From Diabrotica undecimpunctata (taxonomy: Eukaryota; Arthropoda; Insecta; Coleoptera; Chrysomelidae): a stretch of 64,000 nucleotides of DNA. Under the pieces are notes generated by a model. That model saw nothing but the letters and a program-made list of their open reading frames with translations. It did no database searches and was not told the DNA's origin. The DNA lies in the NCBI RefSeq assembly GCF_040954645.1, contig NC_092803.1, positions 81,568,263 to 81,632,262 on the forward strand. The letters run 5' to 3'. The position numbers and the translations under genes are program-made. Shown one piece after another: positions 54,740 through 64,000 of this stretch. How positions within the stretch are numbered: position 1 is the first letter of the stretch; each line of letters begins with the position of its first letter.

Positions 54740-56310
54740 TCAGCTCTTTAAAAATAAAGCTCCACTAGGGAAAGGCCTCCATAGTTGCCGTTGGTAACCC
54801 CTTTATAGTCTCTGTGATTCCAAGGTAAGCAAGTCTTCAAACTTTGCTTGGATTGAGGAAGTTACTTTTTGCTATATATTTAACAACCATATTACTGACG
54901 CATATGTAATTCTTGATTTTAGCCATGTTACAAATCCAATATAACATGTCTGGTTTTAAACTCTATATTTTTCTATTACGTCTGACTAGCATTAACGTAG
55001 TTATCCAGCTCTCTTGGTTACTCCTTTTATCTGCTGTTTCCAAGTAAGCCTCAAGTATAGTATTACCCCAAGATACTTTACTTTACTCACCAGATTTAGA
55101 TGTGTACCACTTGGGTACCCAATGGGCTTGGAGAACCCAATCCCTCTAAATTTCTTCTTGCAAATTAGATGATTTTGGACTTTTGTAGGCTTATGATAAG
55201 CTCTACATGTGAAGTAAATTCTGTAACTACAGCCAGAACCTGTTGCATTGAATATCTGACTGTTCTATTAAACTTGCTGTGCGTTAAGATGACCAGGTCA
55301 TCCGTATAACCTAGGACATGATGCCTGTCGCTGCTGAGTCTAGCTATTAGCCCATCCATGATCAGATTCCTCAAGAAGGAGACTAATCTGCGGACACCTT
55401 CTGACAACTTTTGCTGACACTGGTAAACCCCAGTAGCATTACGTATATCACATGGATCCTTGTCTGCAGCTTATATTATCTATTCCTTTTAGACGAAAAG
55501 CTCTTGTGATTACTTCGTATGTGGCATTGTCCAACGCTCTCTCTATCAAGAAATGCACCCAACATCACCTTTTGGTCTTTCAAAATGTACTCCAACTTCT
55601 ATACAAGATAGTGCAGTGCCGCTACACGAGCCAATACACCACCTCTAATGTGTCGGACAGTTTTTCTAGAGTCATCAGTATAAATGACATCAGCCTTATC
55701 GGGAGCAGGTGATTTTTTCCTTCGCTTTTGTCAGGCTTGTAAATAAAAGCCACCCTTATGAGCCTTTACGCTTTTGTTATGTACCCCAGTCATAAGCTAG
55801 CCTGTAGTCCCATACATAGTTTTTTTCACAAAACGTTATTTCTCTTCTGTAGAAGTCCTGGATAAGTCTTGTCTGGACCCGGTGATTTATATGTATCAAA
55901 TAAGTTTTTTGCCCATTTAATTTTTTGTTCTGGCTTAACACCTATTTTGATACACGCCAGTTTTTTCTAGAACCATAAATTATTGTACCCAGTCCAATCT
56001 ACTGTCACTGTCTAGTGATATTAGTTTTGTTTTAGACTCCGGAAAATGCACGTTAAAAAGTATTTTCATGGTGTATTTATCATTTTGAATGTTTTTACAG
56101 GACTAATTTTAGAGTTAGGCAAAACTTTTCTGATGATACTTTGAAATAACATTAAGGAGTCCTGACATTTCTGCCGTCTCTTTTATCTCCTCGCAATGTC
56201 TTCACCACTATTCTCTTTTTTGCCTTCCCAGCTCCCAGCTTCTGTCAAAATTTCTTAATATCTTTGAACAACTGTCTTTAAACGCTTATAGTCCAGTTAC
56301 TGTAGCATTT
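54740..56310 (-). pseudogene. LINE ORF2 fragment with RT, R1/LOA-like
   Basis: Minus-strand blocks from 55990 down: PDKTYPGLLQK-like, GYITKA...VAFIYKPDKSEGKNHLLPIRL, ERALDNATYEVITRAFRLKGI (palm), NLIMDGLIARLSSDRHHVLGY and TDDLVILTHSKFNRTVRYSM (degraded ADD box), VTEFTSHVELIISLQKSKII, KVKYLGVILYLRLTWKQQI, and LESQRL..GYQRQLWRPFPSGAL. The order and wording match insect LINEs of the R1/LOA/Jockey assemblage. Many stops and frameshifts. 56010-56310 is upstream linker with little recognisable. Confidence 0.78.
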
Positions 56311-57568
56311 TCCCTTTAAATTTTTTATAACTGCACCGATTTATCTAAAATTTTTAGAGTGGGTAGTAAATTACTCAAAAAACATAAGTTAAATTGTGCC
56401 GATGTGTGCTTCTACCCCTGGGGTGGTTGGCTCCCCATCTAGGAGGTTGAACTTTTTACACTCAAAATAACCGTGGGAATTGATATAGAATCAAATTTTA
56501 AACAAAAAATGTCATATAAATTTTTTTCGCTAAATTAATACTTTTAGTTATACGCACTTGAAAAAGTAAACTTTTCGCAAAAAAGAACATGTTTTCCAAT
56601 GATTTTATACGAAGAACTCAAAAACAAAGCGTTTTATTGAAAAATCTATAATGAACAAAAATAAAGCTTATAAAAAAACAAAGAGATTGTTTTTTTATTA
56701 AGTTTTATAAGTACAATACTAAGCGATTTATAATTGTTTGAAGATGACTTTTTATTTATGGGATACTATACTCGATGCATTTAACATCAAATATTGGAAA
56801 ATGGACATCTTTTTTGATAAAAACTCATAAAACACTTTTTAAAGAGCTAGAAAAAACCTTTAAAATGAGCTATATTAAAAGCCATTTCGATTAAAACAAA
56901 GCGAAATACGAAGGAAAGAATTTGAATTACTCTAACGTTTAAAAAGAAAACGAGCAGTATAAGTAACACTATTTTGATCAGAATTGAAATTAAACGTATA
57001 TCTTCTACAATTCATTTTATTTTAGTGTTATTTATAAGTTTTAAAAGTTTAGCTTGTTTAAAATGCGTATTTTTTGAAAAAATCATGTTTAAATTAAAAA
57101 ATCTTTTTTTTTAATTATCTAAAAATTTACATTTTTTCAAAATAAATCTAAAACTATAAGAGATACGTGAAACATGGTTTTATACCAAAATGTAGTTTTT
57201 TTCTTAACAAAAATTTTGATTTTTTTATTTTTGCTGTAGCTCGAAAAATAATAGAGATATAGCCAATTGAAGTTTGAGATACAGCGGCTGACACACCTGT
57301 AATCAGCACTTTGGCCCTTTACTATTTAAAAAGAAAGAATTTTAACATATTTTAATTTACTTAGTCTGGTAGCTTTTGAAATTACCTTTAAAATATTTTT
57401 TTAATGGACACTGTAGCTTAAAAATTAACGGAGTTATTCTAAAAAAATTTTGGAGCATGTTATTTATATTTTGGAGCATCAACTTATTTTCTGTATATAT
57501 AAATGCTTTATTCAAGTATATTCGAAAAACTGGTAACAGACACACTAACACTCACACAAATATGTATG

Positions 57569-57569
<1 letters not shown>

Positions 57570-57646
<77 letters not shown>
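57570..57646. repeat. (TA)n microsatellite
   Basis: About 76 bases of TA. Confidence 0.95.
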
Positions 57647-57648
<2 letters not shown>

Positions 57649-57765
57649 TTAAGGAATATGACCGTTTAATTTAATATAAAAAAATGTGCACTCGTAAGTG
57701 AATGGGATGTTTTCGGTCAATTTGGAGATAAAAAAGACAAGAGTTGTGCTACTTTATCTATTTAT

Positions 57766-57807
57766 TGAAGACGTTTCGCCCATTGTTCAATAAGCATCAT
57801 CAGTTCA
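57766..57807 (-). ncRNA. Candidate minimal hammerhead ribozyme of Penelope type
   Basis: The minus strand carries, in order: TGAA, core CTGATGA, one unpaired T, stem II strand GCTTATT, loop GAAC, stem II strand AATGGGC (7 pairs with two G-U), core GAAAC, then GTC and TTCA. TGAA/TTCA can form stem I. The three conserved pieces CTGATGA, GAAA and GTC with a short stem III (AC/GU) are the type I hammerhead layout known from Penelope-like elements. The unpaired T at the base of stem II is a blemish. Cleavage would be after the C of GTC. Confidence 0.55.
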
Positions 57808-58216
57808 TCTAAAAGAATGTTATTAGCGATACATCTAATATGAAAAAACAATTAAGTAAATGATCTTACCTTTAAAAGATCTGTAGCATTAAAATGTTAT
57901 TATTGCAAAGAAACATCAAAAATTAATATACTAAATATATCAGCAAAAACACAGAAAGAGAAAACGCCGGAAGATTCCCAATTTAACTAATTTGTTTTAA
58001 ATTTCACTTTTGAAAACATTGATTGATTAAATCTATCAAAAAATATAATTGTCAATTTTGAATTGTTATATTAACAACGGCACGGCTAGGGTTCTTGACT
58101 CTTAGGATCATATCATGAAAATGAAGTATTTGAAAGCTCGACTGTCAGAGTTTTTTTTTTTTTTTGAAAGTGCGAACTTCCACTCGATCATCGACAAGAA
58201 GCAGACCATCCAGAGA

Positions 58217-58256
58217 GACTTGAAAATGGCAAGTGAGATCTTGCCGAAACGTCGTC
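58217..58256 (+). ncRNA. Decayed hammerhead-like motif
   Basis: Plus strand: GAC, TTGAAAAT in place of CTGATGA, perfect stem II GGCAAG (58228-58233) and CTTGCC (58240-58245) with a six-base loop, GAAAC (58246-58250), GTC and GTC; GAC/GTC would form stem I. Because the first core segment is mutated, it is probably inactive. Confidence 0.45.
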
Positions 58257-58352
58257 AAAATGGTTTTTATCAAAACCAACAACATTTAACGCGGAGTTAA
58301 ACCCGGAATACCATTGATATAACATACAGCTCCCGCGGAAATATCAAAACTA

Positions 58353-58359
<7 letters not shown>

Positions 58360-58427
<68 letters not shown>
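58360..58427. repeat. (TA)n microsatellite
   Basis: About 68 bases of TA. Confidence 0.95.
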
Positions 58428-58430
<3 letters not shown>

Positions 58431-58539
58431 TATAATATAGGCATCTCTAAACTGAACATTTGCTTCAGAGAACTAACGAACACAGAGAAGCGACAGTCCT
58501 TTGAAGTTGCGTGGGCAAGCCGCCAATGAGTGCCAATGA

Positions 58540-59083
58540 CAGGAGTACTTCAGATCTCTAAGACATTTTAGAAGCTGGGAGATACTGTACAATTTTGCTG
58601 TATGGCCTTGCCAAAGACACCCACATGAACAAAATGAATAAGGTCGAAGATTATTCATCATTACTTGAACAAATGCGATACGAATCGTTTATTAAAGCCA
58701 CAACTAAAAATAGTGCAGTTAAATTATCATCTCTTGTACCAAGTGTAAGTGCCTGAATGAGCATATCAAAAGAATTTATTTACAAACTCATATATGGCTT
58801 GGAAACAAAGAGATTGATATAACGGATTGGGGATGGTTTAAGAGTGAAGATATTTTACAACCAATAAAAATGAAAAGTTCACCTGCACCAGAAGAACTAT
58901 TGAAACTGATTTTTTGCAATTGCAAAAAGGGTTGCGGCTCAGCGTGTGGCTGTCGTAGACTAGTTCTATTTTGCAATGCTACGTGTGGAACATGCTCTGG
59001 CGACAATTGTCAAAACTGTCCTGCAATAGACGAAGAGGTGGAGTTAGAACACGACGAGAATGACGCTTCAGACAATGAATAAT
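58540..59083 (+). pseudogene. Cys-rich CXC-type protein, broken C-terminal part
   Basis: Early frames give DILEAGRYCTILLYGLAKDT and MRYESFIKATTKNSAVKLSSL, then after a frameshift LNEHIKRIYLQTHIWLGNKE, IDITDWGWFKSEDILQPI and an intact end (58870-59082) with CNCKKGCGSACGCRR, CNATCGTCSGDNCQNC and an acidic tail. The CNCKKGC...CGCR...C...C spacing resembles the tesmin/TSO1 CXC zinc-binding motif. This same C-terminal arrangement is abundant in insect genomes, which suggests a mobile-element protein. It ends TAA with AATAAA-like signals downstream. The function is unknown. Confidence 0.6.
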
Positions 59084-59236
59084 TTGATATATTGTAAATA
59101 ATTTTTATTTTTGTAAATATATTTTGTATACTTTCTAATGTAAATTATTTTCATGCATAATTTTTTACAATAAAAACATCATGAGTATACTTAATTTTTT
59201 TATTTAGACATTTACCAAAGGGAAATTTGTTTCGTG

Positions 59237-59690
59237 AGCATAGAGGTGGTTTTTAAGGGTTGAAAATAAGCAACCAATCAAAAAATATTTTATTGATAAG
59301 AAAGGAATTTTTGAATATAAATGTACATTTACAAAAATGTACAAAAACTTTTGAAGTTGTTTAAAAAGATTTTTTTATATATTTTGACATAGGGGGTACT
59401 TTTTAAGGGTTGAAGTGTTGCAATCAACCAAAATTATTTTATATAAACAGAGAATTACATTGTAGATGATATAAATGCACTACAAAAGCGTTTGAACCTG
59501 TTAAACGATTTTTTACAATTATTTTTATTAAAAGGGGTGGTTTTTAAGATTATTTAAGGGTTGAGAATGTACACAATATCCATTAATATAATTGACAATA
59601 TTTGAATTACCTAATTTAACACGATTTAAATCCATAAAATGCTTTAATATACATTTTTTTCATTATTTTCAATAAGGGGTGATTTCACCC
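59237..59690. repeat. About 145-bp imperfect direct repeats
   Basis: GGTGGTTTTTAAGGGTTGAA-like starts recur at about 59245, 59393 and 59535, with a last GGGGTGATTTCACCCC at about 59675. Spacing is about 145 bases. It sits between the CXC pseudogene and the right end of the possible larger element. Confidence 0.65.
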
Positions 59691-59834
59691 CGTAAAAATA
59701 AAAAGCTCACCTATCGCATATATAACTTTTGAAGAGGGAGGTAAGATAAGCCTAATTCCAAATTATGAGCAAAATCGATTTAGTTATAAAAAATTTAGAG
59801 GTATTGACCTCTTTTCCTCCACGGTTACTGGAGT

Positions 59835-60770
59835 ATTATATGCTCTTGAAATTGGTCTGATTGAAGCCATTGGAGCTTCTGATGGTTTTGAAAAATACCT
59901 TTCTAAGTATGTAATACACATTAAAATGAACATCCCTCCATGCTTTGTGAGATACCTCTATATTAATGTTGGATAATCATATAATGTTTATTAGATTACT
60001 TCCATCAGGAGTTTCATATAGTGGAACTCTAGGGGTAGTTTACCCTCTGCATGGGGTTGATTAACGCAAACTCACTGAATACTCATAAAAGCTTTATTGG
60101 TACTCTAAGTACAATAATAGAGAGAGTACCAAGTTGACGGATGACAACACTAGCTTCGACTGTTAACTCTTAATTCTTAATTCTTAATTTTTAATGATCT
60201 ACTCCCATTATTTTCCGAGGTATTTAACTCACGTGCGTTTGTTTATACATTCATGATTTACTAATATAATTTGTACACAATATTAAATAAGCTTTTGATT
60301 ACATTGCAAATTTCACTAGGTCAGCTCCTCGGTAAGCGTGTTCTAGTTACACCGATATTTTCAATGTCATAAACAATCAATCGCATTGAGCAATAAGCAA
60401 TGATTAATATGTATTATTAAAAGGATTTTAAACTTAATAAGGTTACTTAGATCTGATTTCTGGATGCTTAATTAAATCTCGTTATACCTCGTTGATCTTG
60501 TAGACAAGGGGGTGTGCGTCCTTACCGACCTTTTTATTTTTCAACAACCACTCTTCCTTCTTAAGGTCTGGATTTTGTTTTGCTAGACGGGTAGTGAATT
60601 TGCTTTATCAGCCTCTATCTTCGGGAGGCGAATGAGGACGATGGGGCACTTGGACATATAATAGTTGGGATCTAATAATCTAATTGGTGTCTGTGACCAC
60701 CGTAAGCTGGGTCAATATAGTTATAAATGAGGAGGTCCTCAGATACCTGATCTAAAAAACACAACTGGTC
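59835..60770. other. DNA with no firm feature
   Basis: Contains a TCTTAATTCTTAATTCTTAA triplet repeat near 60165 and a GC-richer segment at 60540-60660 that hints at old retroelement sequence, but no motif convinced me. Confidence 0.4.
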
Positions 60771-60774
60771 AATA

Positions 60775-61035
60775 TAATAAAGAGTCGCAAGCTGGAATAC
60801 TTCGGTCATATTATGAGACACCCTAAAAAGTATTAACTTTTACATCTGATCATTTAGGGAACAGGGATTATCTAAGGTAAACGTGGTCCTGGTAGAAGAA
60901 GAACATCATGGCAATTATACGTAAAATTGACTACATCATTATTTAGAGCTGCTGTCAGTAAAGTCACGATAGCAAATATCGTGGGAATATCGTAGCATGA
61001 TATCTAATGATCAATAACGGTCATGAAACGAGAAG
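60775..61035 (+). pseudogene. LINE 3' end fragment (family B)
   Basis: SRKLEYFGHIMRHPKKY, then LLHLII, RGPGRRRTSW, LFRAAVSKVTIANIVG, and a GAGAAGAAGAAGG tail. Matches the tails at 42080-42310 and 46200-46440. Confidence 0.75.
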
Positions 61036-61217
61036 AAGAAGGCCACCATAATCCGGAAAACTTTTGTAATATTGCCATATGAGTAAGTTTTGCTCGTTAT
61101 ATTACCACGAGGTATCCTTTTATCCTCGGGTTTTACCGGTACTCCCGTTTTGGTTTTACGTGTATTTTCTGTGGTCTATGCCCCAGTAGGTATAAGAGCA
61201 CTAATGTATAAGAGCAC

Positions 61218-61662
61218 TGAGATGCTACGTGTTTTTGATACTACAATATGGACTTAAAAGCTGGACATTAAAGCAAAAACACATAAATAAGTTACAGTCC
61301 TTTGAAATGTGGTGTTACAGGAGGATGCTTAGAATAGCATGGGCACACAAGAAAACTAACACGGAAGTACTGCGAGAAATGGGCAAAGAATGCGAAATAA
61401 TAAACACAATAAAAATAAGAAAGTTACAATATCTGGGACACGTAATGAGGGGACAGCGATATGAACTACTAAGGCTGATAATATAGGGAAAGATAAGAGG
61501 AGGAAGAAGTATAGGAAGAAGGAGAGTGTCGTGGTTAAAGAATTTAAGGGACTGGTTTAAATGCGGTTCTATAGAACTCTTCAGAGCAGCAATAGAAAGA
61601 GAACAGATAGTGATGATGATATCCAACCTCCGATCGGGAGACGGCACTTAAAGAAGAAGATG
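61218..61662 (+). pseudogene. LINE 3' end fragment (family A)
   Basis: FLILQYGLKSWTLKQKHINK, LQSFEMWCYRRMLRIAWAHK, TEVLREMGKECEIINTIKIR, YLGHVMRGQRYELLRLII, one TAG, then WFKCGSIELFRAAIEREQI and MMISNLRSGDGT. The tail is ACTTAAAGAAGAAGATG. Nearly identical in its last 300 bases to 40964-41307. Confidence 0.85.
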
Positions 61663-61669
61663 CGCCAGC

Positions 61670-62110
61670 AGTTATTATTGCCTCTTTCTTCACTATTTTT
61701 TGTTGATCCCTAGAGAGATATTTTTTGATATCTGTCTCAGGAGTTGTTCACCTCGAAAAACCTTCTAACTCAGTATTTCTTACCGTGTTAAGGCTATTAT
61801 CCGCTAGAGTTCGCCAACTATGTGAGTCGGCAAGTTTCTTTTCTGTAACGTGCACCTTCTAAACATGATGACGTTACTCCTCGAGGTTAGGAAGCGCAGG
61901 CGCAGTAGTTACAGATCGAATCTGACCTTATGTGAGCCAGTTGTAATGCAGCTCTCTTTGATTTGGCCATTATTCATGGTGACTGTTAGTAAGTCTGTTT
62001 ACCAATATTCATGGTAGCTTTTGTTAACATATACATCTATTATTAAAAGTTTAACATCTATTACTTAAATAAAAAATCGGTTGTGGCAGTCCAGTGGGAC
62101 TGCCGGTAGA
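61670..62110. other. DNA with no recognised feature
   Basis: No motif seen; slightly less AT-rich than average. Confidence 0.4.
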
Positions 62111-62684
62111 AGTTATACTTCTATACACGCGTTCGCCGTTAAAAATTTATATAGGAGTCAATCTGCACAATCATTACATATGTAATGCTATAGGTAAGAG
62201 AGAGCAGAAAAAGAAAAAGAATTAGTTATATAGGTATATGGTGCATCGTTTGCTGTATATAAATATTTGACCTGTAATAGAAGTATAGTAAATGAAGGAT
62301 TGTATCAATATTTTAATGAAAATATATATTTTTATTTTTATATATGTATAAAATGAGTTGAATGCAAAAAAAATTTTACACATACTCTGCAGTAAAATTC
62401 ATTGTTTATTTTGTTATTAATATAAAAATTACAATACAATAAATACACTGCAACATAATTCAATATAATAATACAATATAAATTAAAATGTAATATTTAT
62501 AAGTATTTAAAACTGCCAATATACATAACTTACTTTACCAAGATAAAAATAAAAAACCAACAACTCGGATTATGTTTTAAATTTTCATTTTATTTTAAAC
62601 TTTATATTTTTTGCGTATATTACATATATTTAATAAGATTAACGTGAGGTTTTTAAATATTTCAAAAATAAAAAAGGAAATTCA

Positions 62685-62762
62685 TAATTGGGATTCGAAC
62701 TCACAACCACCAGCTTATGAACCAAACACGTAAAGGATTTGCCAATTAGACATGACACTAAC
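62685..62762 (-). ncRNA. tRNA-like segment (Met-like), degenerate
   Basis: On the minus strand a B box (GAGTTCGAATCCC) is preceded by a GTTCATAAGC anticodon-loop-like run (CAT) and a weak A box (TGTCTAATTGGC). The A-to-B distance is close to that of tRNAs, but the acceptor and anticodon stems do not pair well. It is more likely a tRNA-derived SINE or pseudo-tRNA than a working tRNA gene. Confidence 0.4.
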
Positions 62763-62880
62763 GGATTTCAAAATTGACAGTTCTCGGTAAAACAGTGATT
62801 ATTTTGAAATACAAAAGCCTAAAATAATTATAAACGTTTAATTTTAAATATTACAAAACATATCACATAAATAATAATAC

Positions 62881-62970
62881 ATATTATATATATATTATAT
62901 ATATATATATATACAATATTATATATATATATACAATATTATATATATAATATAATATATAATATTAAAT
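62881..62970. repeat. Irregular AT/TA-rich tract
   Basis: TATATATA runs with ATATTATATAT interruptions, inside the TIR element before the nested LINE. Confidence 0.85.
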
Positions 62971-63067
62971 ATATATACAAAAGGAACATTTTTATTCTCG
63001 AGAGAGGAATAGAGAGAATATATATCTTCTGTCTCTCTATTACTCATTATCTTACATATGTAATGGT

Positions 63068-63784
63068 CTATATATAAATGAAAGTAAAACAAAATATATG
63101 GAGTGCACAAAATCGAATGAACATGAGAATCTGAAGGTAGACAACCATACCTACAAATATGCCTCCACTTTTCCCTACCTAGGCTCAATAATAAATGACA
63201 ACAACAACATCAGTGAAGAAATACAAGCACGGATTCTTAGCGGTAATAAGTGCTTTTATGCATACAAAGACTTAATGAAAAGTAAGTTACTGAATCGTGA
63301 GTCTAAGCTGAGAATCTACAAAACAGTAATTAGACCAGTGGTCACATATGGATGTGAAACGTGGACCCTCTCAACCACTGATGAAAATCAACTGAGAATA
63401 TTTGAGCGCAAAATACTAAGGAAGATATTTGGACCAACCCAATGCAGCGATAGTTCGTGGAGAATTAAAATGAACCACTAGCTGGATGAACTAATGCAAA
63501 GCGCAGATATTGTCAGATTTGTAAAATCACAAGGACTAAACTGGCTTGGTCACCTAGAAAGAATGCCAGATAATCGAGCTGTAAAAGTAGTTCAGAGATG
63601 GAAGCCCCAAGGAAACAGAACAAGAGGAAGGCCCCGTAAAAGATGGATAGACGACGTAGAGAGGGATCTTAAAACCATGAACATCAGGCAGTGGCGAAGG
63701 AAAGTATCCGACAGGGCAGAATGGAAGAACATTGTTAAGCAGGCCAAGACTCACAAAGGGTTGTAGCGCCATTAGAAGAAGAAG
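63068..63784 (+). mobile_element. 5'-truncated LINE with 10-bp target duplication
   Basis: Flanked by ATGTAATGGT at 63058-63067 and 63785-63794. It encodes the ORF2 C-terminus: GLYINESKTKYMECT, FPYLGSIINDNNNISEEIQA, YKTVIRPVVTYGCETWTLS, FERKILRKIFGP, one TAG (63479-63481), then GLNWLGHLERMPDNRAVKVV, GRPRKRWIDDVERDL and RAEWKNIVKQAKTHKGL, ending TAG then GAAGAAGAAG. It is a single frame with one nonsense codon, so it is a young insertion. Confidence 0.9.
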
Positions 63785-64000
63785 ATGTAATGGTTTCACA
63801 GATTCACTCTCATGCAAATTTCCAACGCCGACCGTGCGTATAGAAGTATAACTTTAAAAATGTATAAAATGTCAATTCTATATATGTTTTCAGAATTCAG
63901 GATAATGCTGATTGAATTTACACACGTAATTGTGACATCATAGCTGTGGTCGTAAAGTAGCTTTTTTTGAGATGACCTTGCGGTGATGCCTAGTTTAGTT

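Larger units (their letters stand above)
56284..59834. mobile_element. Possible larger element bounded by similar inverted ends
   Basis: Left end CAGTTACTGTAG (56284-56305 region) and right end the reverse complement of CAGTAACCGTGG (near 59822) are similar. Just inside both lie TAAATTTTTTATAACT and a CGATTT word in the same relative order. The interior holds AT-rich sequence, Penelope pieces, two (TA)n tracts, a CXC-protein pseudogene and about 145-bp direct repeats. I could not define a target duplication, so the extent is provisional. Confidence 0.35.
62118..63860. mobile_element. TIR element (MITE-like) with nested LINE
   Basis: Left arm (about 62128-62205) and right arm (about 63041-63067 plus 63795-63858) are inverted copies: GTATAGAAGTATAACTT at the outer end, AACG(G/C)CGA in the middle, CAGATT(G/C)ACTC and TTACATATGTAATG further in. 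The right arm is cut by the LINE at 63068-63784. Without it the element is about 1.0 kb with no transposase, so it is non-autonomous. A tRNA-like segment lies inside. Confidence 0.7.

Noticed and set aside
60540..60660. GC-richer patch considered as an LTR or tRNA remnant
   Set aside because: No direct repeat partner, no primer-binding site and no tRNA boxes were found.

Overview
This window looks like nuclear DNA of an insect, most likely a species with a large, transposon-rich, AT-rich genome such as a leaf beetle. That placement rests on gene style and repeat content, not on any species-diagnostic sequence. The one clear host gene is a high-affinity choline transporter (ChT/SLC5A7 family). 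It is on the minus strand, entering at 17467 and leaving through the left edge at 1. Six coding exons with canonical GT/AG junctions can be joined in frame. Intron 1 is about 15.2 kb and is filled with mobile-element debris; the other introns are 60-445 bp.

Region 1-17.5 kb (ChT and intron 1): an intronic palindrome, a Penelope-derived fragment, a DD34E Tc1-like transposon with matched TIRs and a broken transposase, a 134-bp tandem duplication, several LINE fragments (one with the endonuclease end of a Jockey-type element), a MULE-type transposase relic, and a decayed multi-copy insect DDE-like gene that has been split by a second Tc1-like transposon.

Region 17.5-26.9 kb: a LINE fragment, an internally deleted piggyBac-like element (TTAA duplications, two putative introns) inside a small TACAGGG-ended repeat, a roughly 1.15-kb element with long terminal inverted repeats, and a Jockey-type LINE.

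Region 26.96-36.40 kb: a nearly pristine BEL/Pao retroelement on the minus strand. It has 466-bp LTRs that differ at one position by eye, a 5-bp ATCAC target duplication, Gag-protease, RT-RNase H and integrase-envelope blocks in one reading frame, and two in-frame TAA codons that share the same preceding bases. The envelope-like part has a signal-like segment, a furin-like site, a fusion-peptide-like segment and a C-terminal membrane anchor. The leader holds an 18/36-bp minisatellite and a long (TA)n tract. The insertion interrupts a small minus-strand ORF.

Region 36.4-64 kb: a patchwork of at least ten LINE fragments (RTE-like and several other families, some nested with visible target duplications), Penelope-like RT and duplicated GIY-YIG sequences, hammerhead-like ribozyme motifs, a pseudogene of a Cys-rich CXC-type protein inside a possible larger element, a GC-rich ORF island, and a TIR element carrying a tRNA-like segment and a nested LINE. 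Apart from ChT I see no intact host gene. Long (TA)n microsatellites are scattered through the window and often sit at the 3' ends of LINE fragments.
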